DNA of 64,000 nt, taken from DATEPR01 sp036502345. Lineage in GTDB: Bacteria > Actinomycetota > Actinomycetes > Mycobacteriales > Pseudonocardiaceae. Below, one piece after another: positions 23,046-30,681 of this stretch. The position numbers and the translations under genes are program-made. The number at the start of each line of letters is the position of its first letter. Position 1 is the first letter of the stretch. The stretch lies in contig DASXYT010000091.1 of the NCBI GenBank assembly GCA_036502345.1, positions 1-64,000 of the forward strand, given 5' to 3'. The notes below the pieces were generated by a model that was given only the letters and a program-made list of their open reading frames with translations, was not told the origin of the DNA and ran no database searches.

Positions 23046-23894
23046 TCAGTCGCTGGGCGGGATCCAGTCGGGATCGGGTTCGGTGAGGTACTCGAAGATG
23101 CCGTAGTACGCGGCGGAGATGAAGGACCAGTCGGCGCCGTCGGGGCCGGGCACGGCCTTGTCGATCAGGGTGTCGATGGTCCGGTCCCGGTCGGCGTCCT
23201 CGGCCGACTCCTCGGCGGAGCGATTCTCCGACACCGCCTTGCGCAGCATCATGCCCTGCATCAGGGCGCCGCCCGCGAGCGCCAGGTGCTCGTACGTGTA
23301 GCCGGCGCGCGGGCGGAGACCGACGAGGGTGATCAGGCGCTGGTAGAAGGCGGCGAGGCCTGCGATGCGGTCGGTCTCCGTCCGGTGGAGGGCCGCTGCG
23401 ATGGCGGCGCGCGCCTCGGGGTCCTGGACGGAGCCGACGGTGCTGGCCAGCGCGAAGTAGAACCGCCAACCCTTGGCAGCGACGAGGTCGTCGTAGTTGC
23501 GCGCCGCGGATTGGCGGACGGCTTCCCGTTGCACGGCGAGTCGACCCTCCGGGGTGCCGAGTCGATGCCGATTGTCCTTGATGACCTGGAGTGCGACGTC
23601 GGCGCTTGCCCGCTGCCCGAACGCGGCCGGCTCCATCCATGCCGGGCGCGCCAGGTGGACCAGGAGGGCGTCGACGAACTCCGCGCGGGTCGGCCACAGG
23701 TTGTACACGGAGCTACGCGGCACGTCGGCCTCCCGCATGACCTGCTCCAGGGTGACGCCTTCCAGGCTCACGGTCATGCCACTGGTCGCCACGATGTCCT
23801 GCGCGGCCGTCAGCATGCGCTCGCGCACCTCGTCGACGGTCAGCCGTCGCTTTCGACGGGGTGGGTCGCTCGGTGAAGCCGCCTGGTCGGTCAT
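23046..23894 (-). CDS. TetR family transcriptional regulator
   Basis: A 282-residue TetR regulator, longer than usual (about 200). The basic N-terminus (DPPRRKRRLTVDEVRERM) leads into the helix-turn-helix VSLEGVTLEQVMREADVPRSSVYNLW, given as LEGVTLEQVMREADV and RSSVYNLWPTRAEF. The C-terminal ligand part is helical, with acidic SENRSAEESAEDADRDR. ATG 23894 has GGAG upstream; an in-frame start four codons earlier is possible. It is divergent from the small membrane-protein gene, with an operator-like palindrome between them. Confidence 0.87.
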   Translation of the reverse strand: MTDQAASPSDPPRRKRRLTVDEVRERMLTAAQDIVATSGMTVSLEGVTLEQVMREADVPRSSVYNLWPTRAEFVDALLVHLARPAWMEPAAFGQRASADVALQVIKDNRHRLGTPEGRLAVQREAVRQSAARNYDDLVAAKGWRFYFALASTVGSVQDPEARAAIAAALHRTETDRIAGLAAFYQRLITLVGLRPRAGYTYEHLALAGGALMQGMMLRKAVSENRSAEESAEDADRDRTIDTLIDKAVPGPDGADWSFISAAYYGIFEYLTEPDPDWIPPSD

Positions 23895-23919
23895 CGACCA
23901 CTCCAATGTTTGGACTTCA

Positions 23920-23931
23920 AGTCTAAAGACT
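23920..23931. promoter_or_regulatory. Operator-like palindrome between TetR and membrane-protein genes
   Basis: AGTCTAAAGACT (AGTCT-N2-AGACT) is flanked by further GACT/AGTC repeats in a 25-bp AT-richer patch. It lies 26 nt upstream of the TetR ATG and suits autoregulation. Confidence 0.45.
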
Positions 23932-24003
23932 GGAGTCTAGCGTATGGTGTGAGCAAGGCCTCCTGGTGCCGGCCAAGGCGCCACCTGGGTGGAGGAGAGC
24001 GAC

Positions 24004-24369
24004 ATGCAGGACTCACCGCACAGACCGTCGGACCACGGACGATGCCCGAGTTGCGGCCGGTCACACCGGCCGGGTTGGCGGCAGCGACCGGAGCAGAACT
24101 CGAGGTTGTTGGGCCTGGTCGTCGTACTGCTGTTGCTCGCATCCCTCGCTGTGCTGGCCACCGGCTTACCGGACTACTGGCGCAACTTCGCCCAGAACAC
24201 GGCGGCGGATCTGGCGGGCGGCACGCTGTTCGCCTTCGCCATCGGGCCACTCACCGACCGGCAGGCCCGCGCGTTCCGGCCCGAAGCCGAACCGGACGAA
24301 CCAGTTGAGCCGGCAACGCCTGTGCTAGCGGTGCCGGATATTCCCGCTCAACGCGCCCAAGCGGGTTGA
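24004..24369 (+). CDS. Small zinc-motif membrane protein, unknown function
   Basis: A 121-residue protein. The N-terminus carries CPSCGRSH, a short zinc-knuckle-like pattern, then a basic stretch (RPGWRQRPEQNSR), a membrane helix (LLGLVVVLLLLASLAVLATG), a short loop with YWRNFAQNTA, a second hydrophobic stretch (LAGGTLFAFAIGPL) and an acidic, proline-rich tail. It is not recognised. GGAGGAGAG lies 5 nt before ATG 24004. It is divergent from the TetR gene and probably its target. Confidence 0.6.
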   Translation: MQDSPHRPSDHGRCPSCGRSHRPGWRQRPEQNSRLLGLVVVLLLLASLAVLATGLPDYWRNFAQNTAADLAGGTLFAFAIGPLTDRQARAFRPEAEPDEPVEPATPVLAVPDIPAQRAQAG

Positions 24370-24376
24370 CGCTCGA

Positions 24377-24649
24377 CTACATGGCCTGGGCGACGTGGCC
24401 GCACTGGTAGACGCTCGCCGAGGCGAGGGCGTGGCAGGCCGGGCAGATGCCGACGGGCCGGTCGCGGCGGCCCCAGAAGGGATGGACGGCCCCACAGAGC
24501 GCCGTGATGCGGTCACCGGGCTGGGGGTCCGGATTGCAGAACGGGCAGAAGGCGTGGGCGACGCGATCGATGCTGCTCGACCCCGTCCCGCTCACCTCGG
24601 CGTCGGTTGTGATCGTGTCCTCCTCGGTCCCGATGGACGTACTGCCCAT
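24377..24649 (-). CDS. Small cysteine-rich (zinc-ribbon-like) protein
   Basis: A 90-residue actinobacterial protein with likely zinc-binding pairs: CPFCNPDP, the Cys of ALCGAVHP, CPACHAL and the final CGHVAQ. Similar short proteins occur in many actinomycetes but have no established role. The start is uncertain: ATG 24649 is used, but the frame is open to 24676. Minus-strand GGTT-N16-GGGTAC at 24653-24678 abuts this ATG, so the real start may lie inside. It converges on the membrane-protein gene with 7 nt between stops. Confidence 0.55.
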   Translation of the reverse strand: MGSTSIGTEEDTITTDAEVSGTGSSSIDRVAHAFCPFCNPDPQPGDRITALCGAVHPFWGRRDRPVGICPACHALASASVYQCGHVAQAM

Positions 24650-24691
24650 CGGGTACCCAAGGTTTTCATGGCACAACCGGTCCGGCCGTGA

Positions 24692-25603
24692 TCAGGAGGT
24701 TTCGTCGGTCAGGCGCTTCTGCAGGAACGCGGCCGCATACGTCTGCCGGTAGCTGCCGTCCGCCAGACCCACCTCGCGAGCCTCGTCCGCGCCGATCAGC
24801 CGCAGCGGGCCGTCCGCCGGTTCGGCCGCGCCGTGCTCACCGGTGTCGATGCCCGGCCACGCGCCCGGCTTGTGGTAGATCTCCGGTTCGGTCGGGAACT
24901 CGGCCAGCAGGCTCTCGTCGTGGCCGACGATCTGCCAGGTGCCGTTCTTGACCAGGCTGTCCTCGGTGTACACGGGGAGCTTGCGCGGGGCCTTGCGTAG
25001 TTCCGCTGTGAGCCTGCCGTTCGCGGACACACCCTCGAACAACCCGAGCGCAGTGCCGAACCGGTTCCGCGTGAGCACCACACCGAGCCGATTGCCACCC
25101 TGGACCGGAATGGCCAGTATGTCGCCGACCTCGGCCTTGGCAGCGCGCTTCTTCGGCACGTCGACGGCGACCTTCCGCACGTCCGACCCGGTGACGTCGG
25201 CCAGGGTGATCCGGTCGGTGTTCAACGCCTGGAGCACTGCGGCGGCGAAGTCGTCCGGCGTGACCTGCGCGCCGGTCACCGAGTTGAGCTGACGGAACAG
25301 GGTCAGCAGGTGGTCCCGGGCCTCTTCGAACACGTTGTCGTTCAGTTCGCCGACCCGGGACTTCTCCGCGCTGCTGTACCGCTTGTTGCCTTTCAGGTCG
25401 GCACGCAAGGAAACCGGCTCGGGAAAGCTGTCGGCCACCACGTCACTGTTGGTCGGAATCGCCCAGCCGAGTACTTCCAGGAACTCCGCGAGCGTGGGCG
25501 GCCCACCGATCTCGTCGGCGAATTCGGTCGCGACCTCGGCAAGTCCGGACGCGGCCTCGGTGAGCACGCTCTCCGGCAGTTGTGCGTCGTTCACGGCGGG
25601 CAT
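24692..25603 (-). CDS. Putative immunity protein for the RHS toxin (Imm26-like)
   Basis: A 303-residue soluble protein whose start overlaps the toxin stop by 13 nt, the usual place of a cognate immunity gene. The N-terminal half (1-150) is helical and unrecognised (LAEFLEVLGWAIPTNSDV, EEARDHLLTLFRQLNSV). The C-terminal part from about 165 (VGDILAIPVQGGNRLGVVL, GTALGLFEGVSANGRL, VGHDESLLAEFPTEPEIY) resembles the Imm26 immunity domain. ATG 25603 has GGAG 4 nt before the CAGG next to it. The frame stays open far upstream inside the RHS gene, but there it is a shadow. Identity as immunity protein is inferred from position and partial similarity. Confidence 0.65.
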   Translation of the reverse strand: MPAVNDAQLPESVLTEAASGLAEVATEFADEIGGPPTLAEFLEVLGWAIPTNSDVVADSFPEPVSLRADLKGNKRYSSAEKSRVGELNDNVFEEARDHLLTLFRQLNSVTGAQVTPDDFAAAVLQALNTDRITLADVTGSDVRKVAVDVPKKRAAKAEVGDILAIPVQGGNRLGVVLTRNRFGTALGLFEGVSANGRLTAELRKAPRKLPVYTEDSLVKNGTWQIVGHDESLLAEFPTEPEIYHKPGAWPGIDTGEHGAAEPADGPLRLIGADEAREVGLADGSYRQTYAAAFLQKRLTDETS

Positions 25604-28600
25604 CCTGCTCCACTCTGCTTGCGTGTCTCGTAATCCTGGTACTCGGCCACCTTGTTCGCGGCCAGTGGGCGTTCCCGGTTGCCGCGATAGTTGTTGCCGT
25701 CCCGGCCGATGAGTGTACCGTTCTGGTCCGCCAGCCGTTGTTCCATCAGCCGGGATTCGCCGTACGTCCTGCTTCCCGGGACGACGTTCATGGTGTCGCC
25801 GTTGGCCGGGTCGAAGCGGTTTCCGTTGCCGGCGTGCCGGTTCTGCGTGCTGGCCGCGGTGGAACCGGGTCCGAACAGGCCGGAGTAGTAGGTCGTCCCG
25901 TTGGTGTCGGACAACGTGTAGTTCGACCAGCCGGGCCGGTCGAGGTGTTGGTAGCGGGCCTTGGTGATGGCGAGGCCGAGCGGGTCGAGCCAGGCCAGCG
26001 GGTTGTCGGCGTAGGCGTGGTGGTTCGGCGCAGGGAACAGCCCGAGCGGGTCCGGCGCGGTGTACCGGCCGGTCTCCGGGTCGTAGTACCGGTGGTAGTT
26101 GTAGTCCAGGCCGGTCTCGTAGTCGTGGTACTGGCCGGGAAACCGGAGCAGGCAGCCGGGACTGTCCGGCGCGCGGTACTCGTTGCCCCACAGCCCGGCC
26201 CGCCGCCGCCAGTCCACCCGGCCATCGGCGGTGACCAGTTCGGTCGGCGTGCCGACCAGGTCGGTGACGATCGCGTGGAACTGCTGGTCGATCAACTGCT
26301 GTGGAGTGTCCACAGTGAACTGGCGGTGGTGCTGGCTGATCGGTGTCCAGGTGCCCGGCTCGTGATCCCACGTGGTCGCGGCGATCGGCGCGGTCCCGCC
26401 GGGCCGGTGCTCCTGTTCGGCCAGCACCTCGCCGTCCCAGGTGAACCTGACCTCGTCCAGCACCGTGCCGTTCGGATCCAGCCACTGCTTGCCGATCCGG
26501 CGGCCCAGCGGGTCATACTGGTAGTGCCAGCGCTGGCCTGCCGGGTTGACCGCCTCGACGAGCCGGTCCTGGGCGTCGTACCGGTAGGTCCAGGTCTGCT
26601 GCGCGCCGGACAGGGTGCGGCGGACGGTGCGGACCAGCCTGCCCTGCGCGTCGTGGTCGAACCTGGCGCGCCCGGCCTGCCGCAGCAGCGTTCCGGTGGC
26701 CGACCGGGGACCGGCCACGGGGGAGTTGGCCGCCCGGCTGTCCGCCGAGAAGGTGAGGTTCCCCGCGCCGTCGTAGGCGTACTGCTCGGTCCAGTTCGCC
26801 GCCCGCACGGCGGTGATCCGGCCGAGCGGGTCGAGGTCGAACCGCTGCTGCCCGTCGACGGCGTCGGTGACCGAGTCGGGCACGCCGTCAGCACGGTAGG
26901 TCCAGCTCCGGCCGTATCGAGGACCCCGGTCGCCGACCAGTTGTCGCGCGGTCAGCTGGCCGAGGTTGTCCCAGCTACTGACCAGTGCGGTGTCCGTGCC
27001 CAGCCTTCGGTGGACCTCCTGGCCCGCCGCGTCGTAGCCGAAGCTGATGTGCTGGCCGCCGGTGGTGAGCACGGTCGGCCTGCCGACGCCGTCGTACTGC
27101 CAGGCCGACAGGTGCCCGGTCGGGGTCGTGCGCGATGTGCGCCTGCCGAGCGGGTCGAGCTGGGAGGTGATCGTCCTGCCGTTGACCGTCTCGGCGACGA
27201 CCCGGCCGACCGCGTCGCGGGTCAGTGCCAGGTCGCTGTCGGGGTTGCTGGCGCGGACCAGCCGCCCGGCCCGGTCGTAGCCGAAGGTGGTGATCCTGCC
27301 GTCGCCGGTGCGCTGCCCGGTGATCCGGCCGAGTTCGTCCCGGGTGTTGGCGACGGTCTCGCCTGCTCCGTTGGTCAGCCCGACCAACCGGCCGGCTGCA
27401 TCGTGCGTGTAGCCGACGGCGCGGCCGTTGAAATCGCGTTCCTGGATCAGATTGCCGGCCGGATCGTAGGAGTATCGCCAGATCAGCCGTTGTGGATTGA
27501 CCACTTCGGACAGTCGGAGCTCGGTGTCGTACGCGAAGGTGTGCCGGGTGCCGTCCGGGTCGACGCGGGCCGTCACCACATGGAACGGCCCGACCTCGAA
27601 CCGGGTGCTGAACCCGCCCCGGTCGGTCGTGGCGAGCAGGTCGCCGTTGCCGTTCCAGTACCACTGTTGGCTGGAGCCGTCCGGATAACCGCGCCGGGCC
27701 AGGGTGTCGGCGGGGCTCCACTCCAGGGTGGTGATCGCGCCGAGCGAGTCGGTGACCGTGGTGAGCCTGCCACGCGGGTCCAGCGCGTACGTCTCGGTGG
27801 CGCCCGCCGGGTCGGTGATGGACACCGGCAGGCCAGCGGCGTTGGTGACGATGGTGGACGTGTTGCCGAGCGCGTCGGTGACCGTCCTCGGCTCGCCGCC
27901 CTGCCCGTAGGTGTACTGGGTCGGCGCGCCTGCCGGGTCGATCTCGGCGAGCATGTTGCCGCGCCCGTCGTACGTGTACCGCCACGGCGCGCCGTCCGGG
28001 CCGACGACCTCGGTGGGCAGGCGCTGTTCGTTGTAGGTGGCGGTGACCGTGGTGCCGTCCGGCCGCTCGATGCGCACCGGGTCGCCGTCCGAACCGAGGA
28101 CGTAGCGGGTGACGTTGCCGAGCGGATCGGTGTGCGACAGCAACCGGTGGTACCGGTCGTACTCGGTGAGTTCGACGTTGCCGAGCGGGTCCACCACCTG
28201 GGTGAGGTGGTTGTGCTCGTCGTAGTGGTAGCGGGTGACAGCGCCGAGGCTGTTGGTGACCGTGGTGACCCGGCCGGCCGGGTCGTAGGCGAAGTCGGCG
28301 GACAGGTAGGCGCCCCGGCCCTCGCTGCGGACGACTCGCCCGTCCTCGCCGTAGACGTACTGGTAGCGGTAGTTCTCCCTGTCGATCCAGGTGGTGAGGC
28401 GGTCGGCGTCGTCGTACTCGTAGCGGTAGGGCAACCCGGTGCCGTTGACCACGCCGACCAGTCGGCCGAGCGGGTCGTAGTGGTAGCCGGCCAACGTGCT
28501 GCCGTCGGACAGGCGCAGTTCGGTGATGCGTGGCCCGGCGTCGGTCACCATCGTGCCGACATCGACCCGGTAGCCACCCGAATGGCTGACCGTGACCGGC

Positions 28601-29397
28601 AGCCCGGCGGTGTCCCTGGTGAACGTGATGCGGTTGCCGTTGCGGTCGGTCAGCGCGGAGATCGGGCGCACCGAGGGATCGGCCGGGTTGGCGTCGAAAT
28701 GCCTGATCCAACCGGTTTTCGGGTCGGTCACCTGATAGGTGTCCGACTCCCGATCCCAGGTCAACGGCCAGCGGGCGCCCGAGGCCGGCATGGTCGCGCC
28801 ACCAGCCCAGCCCGAACGCCGGTAGTGCAGCGTTTGCGCGTCGTCGCCGAAGAAGCGAACGGTGTCGTCGTCGATCTCCAGCCGCTGGTCCACGGTGGAC
28901 GACCAGCGCGGACCGTGCAGCCTGCCGCCCTCGTAGCCGGAGGCGTAGGCGCGCCGCAGGATCAGCGGCAGCAAGCCGGGTAGGTCGACGTCGGTGGCCT
29001 CGGTGATCACCTGGCCGGACACCACGTCGACCGGGTCGCCACCCTTGCCGTCGCAGCCGCCGTTGCCCTCGGAGGGCTGTCCGCCGTCCCCGGTCGGCTC
29101 GCCGGCCGGTTTGCTGCCGTCCAGGTCCGGTGGCTTGCCGCCGGAGAACTGCGGTTCGTCGACCGGGCCCGAGCCGCCCGTGCTCACCGGCCGGTCCGCC
29201 CCGGCGGCGCCGTCCTCGGTGATGCTGGTGAAGGAGCGGGCGTTGCCGGCTTCGGTGTCGAGGGTGCGGGCGAGATTGCCTTCCTCGATGTCAGCGGTCC
29301 GCTCGGTGACGTCGGCGATGGACTTGGTGATCTTGCCGGCGGCCTGCTCGGCGTCCTCGGCCAGGCTGCGGAACACAGCGGACAGTTCGCCCGCCAT
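25591..29397 (-). CDS. RHS-repeat polymorphic toxin with C-terminal nuclease-like tip
   Basis: A 1268-residue protein. After a polar N-terminal part (1-115) come a DUF6531-like segment (VDLPGLLPLILRRAYASGY), many YD/RHS repeats (YDPAGRVT, YDEHNHLT, YDPLGR) that build a hollow shell, and the core end YHRYYDPETGRYTAPDPLGL. The last about 126 residues are the variable toxin: NYTLSDTNGTTYYSGLFG, RHAGNGNRF, RTYGESRLMEQRLADQ, IGRDGNNYRGN. The layout of Tyr, Arg, His and Glu recalls GIY-YIG/URI-type nucleases, but this is tentative. ATG 29397 overlaps the upstream WXG100-like stop. No signal peptide is seen, so type VII export with the WXG100-like partner is likely. Confidence 0.85.
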   Translation of the reverse strand: MAGELSAVFRSLAEDAEQAAGKITKSIADVTERTADIEEGNLARTLDTEAGNARSFTSITEDGAAGADRPVSTGGSGPVDEPQFSGGKPPDLDGSKPAGEPTGDGGQPSEGNGGCDGKGGDPVDVVSGQVITEATDVDLPGLLPLILRRAYASGYEGGRLHGPRWSSTVDQRLEIDDDTVRFFGDDAQTLHYRRSGWAGGATMPASGARWPLTWDRESDTYQVTDPKTGWIRHFDANPADPSVRPISALTDRNGNRITFTRDTAGLPVTVSHSGGYRVDVGTMVTDAGPRITELRLSDGSTLAGYHYDPLGRLVGVVNGTGLPYRYEYDDADRLTTWIDRENYRYQYVYGEDGRVVRSEGRGAYLSADFAYDPAGRVTTVTNSLGAVTRYHYDEHNHLTQVVDPLGNVELTEYDRYHRLLSHTDPLGNVTRYVLGSDGDPVRIERPDGTTVTATYNEQRLPTEVVGPDGAPWRYTYDGRGNMLAEIDPAGAPTQYTYGQGGEPRTVTDALGNTSTIVTNAAGLPVSITDPAGATETYALDPRGRLTTVTDSLGAITTLEWSPADTLARRGYPDGSSQQWYWNGNGDLLATTDRGGFSTRFEVGPFHVVTARVDPDGTRHTFAYDTELRLSEVVNPQRLIWRYSYDPAGNLIQERDFNGRAVGYTHDAAGRLVGLTNGAGETVANTRDELGRITGQRTGDGRITTFGYDRAGRLVRASNPDSDLALTRDAVGRVVAETVNGRTITSQLDPLGRRTSRTTPTGHLSAWQYDGVGRPTVLTTGGQHISFGYDAAGQEVHRRLGTDTALVSSWDNLGQLTARQLVGDRGPRYGRSWTYRADGVPDSVTDAVDGQQRFDLDPLGRITAVRAANWTEQYAYDGAGNLTFSADSRAANSPVAGPRSATGTLLRQAGRARFDHDAQGRLVRTVRRTLSGAQQTWTYRYDAQDRLVEAVNPAGQRWHYQYDPLGRRIGKQWLDPNGTVLDEVRFTWDGEVLAEQEHRPGGTAPIAATTWDHEPGTWTPISQHHRQFTVDTPQQLIDQQFHAIVTDLVGTPTELVTADGRVDWRRRAGLWGNEYRAPDSPGCLLRFPGQYHDYETGLDYNYHRYYDPETGRYTAPDPLGLFPAPNHHAYADNPLAWLDPLGLAITKARYQHLDRPGWSNYTLSDTNGTTYYSGLFGPGSTAASTQNRHAGNGNRFDPANGDTMNVVPGSRTYGESRLMEQRLADQNGTLIGRDGNNYRGNRERPLAANKVAEYQDYETRKQSGAGCPP

Positions 29398-30107
29398 CAG
29401 AAGCCCAGTCCCTGCACGCCTTGCTGGAATGTCTGGCCGTGCGTGCGCAGGGTGTCGGCGTGGTCCCGCAGGGCCGAGGTCTGGGTGCGGACCGCGTCGG
29501 CGTCCATGGCGAACCCGGTGGACTCCCCGCCCGGGCTGCCACCTGCCTGGGACCAGTCCAGCCCGGACAGGGCGGCCTCCACCTTGGTGAACAGCGGCTT
29601 CGCCGCGGCCTCGACGACCTTGCCGATGATGTACTGCTGGAGGTCCATCACCAGGGATTTGACCAGTTGCTCGCCTGCTTCGATGATCAACGGGACGGCG
29701 GCCTCGGCAAGGCCGAACGTGGCGACGGCGGCGGCCTGGTCGGCGATGAACGTGACGGCCATGCCGATGAGGGTGGCCACGGCCTCGGCCTTCTGGGCGA
29801 CGATGTAGCCGGCGCCGACGTCCAGTGCGTCGGCGAGGACGCCGCAGCCGGTGACCAGTTCCCGAACGTGCGCCTCGGACATGTTCGCCCAACCGGAGTT
29901 CATCTGCTGGGTGGACGTGCCCTGGTGGGCTTTGGCGATGCCGGCCACTGCCTGGGTGGCGTCCTGGTGGGTGGTCTGCACGGCCTGCCCGAACTGGCGG
30001 GTCAGCGTGGCGAACTGGGTCACCTGGTCCTCATTGATGTAGGGCCACGGCACGCCGATCACGTTCAGGAAATTCACTACCGGTCCCGGCAGATCATCGA
30101 TCGCCAT
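29397..30107 (-). CDS. WXG100-like protein, probable type VII secretion partner
   Basis: A 236-residue helical protein. Residues 25-100 form a WXG100-like hairpin with the turn SGWANMSE (Trp73 where WXG is expected). A long hydrophobic alanine-rich centre (about 105-160, GAGYIVAQKAEAVATLIGMA) and a further helix pair (VMDLQQYIIGKVVEAAAKP) follow, ending in a helical HADTLRTHGQTFQQGVQGLG region. Such proteins are exported with, or carry, toxins through type VII systems. It overlaps the RHS gene by 1 nt. No ESX core genes are in the window, so they must act in trans. Confidence 0.7.
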   Translation of the reverse strand: MAIDDLPGPVVNFLNVIGVPWPYINEDQVTQFATLTRQFGQAVQTTHQDATQAVAGIAKAHQGTSTQQMNSGWANMSEAHVRELVTGCGVLADALDVGAGYIVAQKAEAVATLIGMAVTFIADQAAAVATFGLAEAAVPLIIEAGEQLVKSLVMDLQQYIIGKVVEAAAKPLFTKVEAALSGLDWSQAGGSPGGESTGFAMDADAVRTQTSALRDHADTLRTHGQTFQQGVQGLGF

Positions 30108-30141
30108 TGACCAGCACCCCCATGTTCGTCAGCAGCAGTCG

Positions 30142-30591
30142 TCAATTGCTTCGCAGGACACTGTCCGCCCAACCGTCGTCATCCGGCGGGTCGATGCGGA
30201 TCTCAGTGTCAGACGCATGCTCCGTGGGGTCTGGTTCCGGCTCGGGGAAACGATCGTGATAAACGGCCAGCACGCGCTCCCGCAGTTCCGGATCGTCGCC
30301 GACGGTGGTGCGCATGACCTCGTCCATCCGACCGGCGATGCGAGCCTGGGCCTGGCGCATGGTCGCCAACACCTGCGTGGCGATCTGAGCCCCCGGCTGA
30401 CCACTGACCTGGTCGGTGATGCGCAGGTCGGTCATGACCCCACCGGAGTTCACGGTGACCGTCACGGCACCGTCCGCCGACGTCTCGGTCACCGACACCT
30501 GCTCCGCCGAGCTACGCAACCGCCCGAGCCGGTCGACCGTCTTCCGAACCCCGGCCGCGACCTCACTGAACGACTGTTGTGGTGCCCCCAT
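30142..30591 (-). CDS. YbaB/EbfC-family (EspL-like) protein
   Basis: A 149-residue protein with a YbaB/EbfC-like domain (about 25-105: VSVTETSADGAVTVTVNSGG, LATMRQAQARIAGRMDEVM), a nucleoid-associated DNA-binding fold that in actinomycetes often accompanies type VII secretion genes. The C-terminal 45 residues are acidic and proline-rich (FPEPEPDPTEHASDTE). It is the first gene of the operon, 34 nt before the WXG100-like gene. The ATG lies 6 nt after TAGCCT, a leaderless layout. Its role in toxin export or gene control is not established. Confidence 0.72.
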   Translation of the reverse strand: MGAPQQSFSEVAAGVRKTVDRLGRLRSSAEQVSVTETSADGAVTVTVNSGGVMTDLRITDQVSGQPGAQIATQVLATMRQAQARIAGRMDEVMRTTVGDDPELRERVLAVYHDRFPEPEPDPTEHASDTEIRIDPPDDDGWADSVLRSN

Positions 30592-30597
30592 CGGCCA

Positions 30598-30603
30598 AGG
30601 CTA
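30598..30603 (-). promoter_or_regulatory. -10 element of the toxin operon (leaderless)
   Basis: Minus-strand TAGCCT, 6 nt, then ATG 30591. It would drive the YbaB-like, WXG100-like, RHS and immunity genes as one unit. Confidence 0.4.
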
Positions 30604-30646
30604 GCGCGATGAGGATGCCCGCGCCGGGCAATACCGGGAGGGCCGA

Positions 30647-30673
30647 GGCGCGGACCGGCATCCGGTCCGCGCC
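30647..30673 (-). terminator. Hairpin terminator after the arabinofuranosidase gene
   Basis: GGCGCGGACCGG-CAT-CCGGTCCGCGCC, a perfect 12-bp stem with a 3-nt loop, lies 9 nt past the abfB stop and separates it from the toxin operon. Confidence 0.75.
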
Positions 30674-30681
30674 CCAGTAGA

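Noticed and set aside
25582..28983. Plus-strand ORF of 1133 codons opposite the RHS gene
   Set aside because: Repetitive Val/Gly/Arg translation without any domain; it mirrors the RHS repeats on the other strand.
26000..29000. CRISPR-like or tandem DNA repeats inside the RHS gene
   Set aside because: The repetition is at protein level (YD repeats) and diverged at DNA level; there are no spacers or constant repeats.
29398..29892. N-terminal extension of the RHS frame to 1433 residues
   Set aside because: This part overlaps the WXG100-like gene in another frame and has no similarity; ATG 29397 overlapping the previous stop is better.
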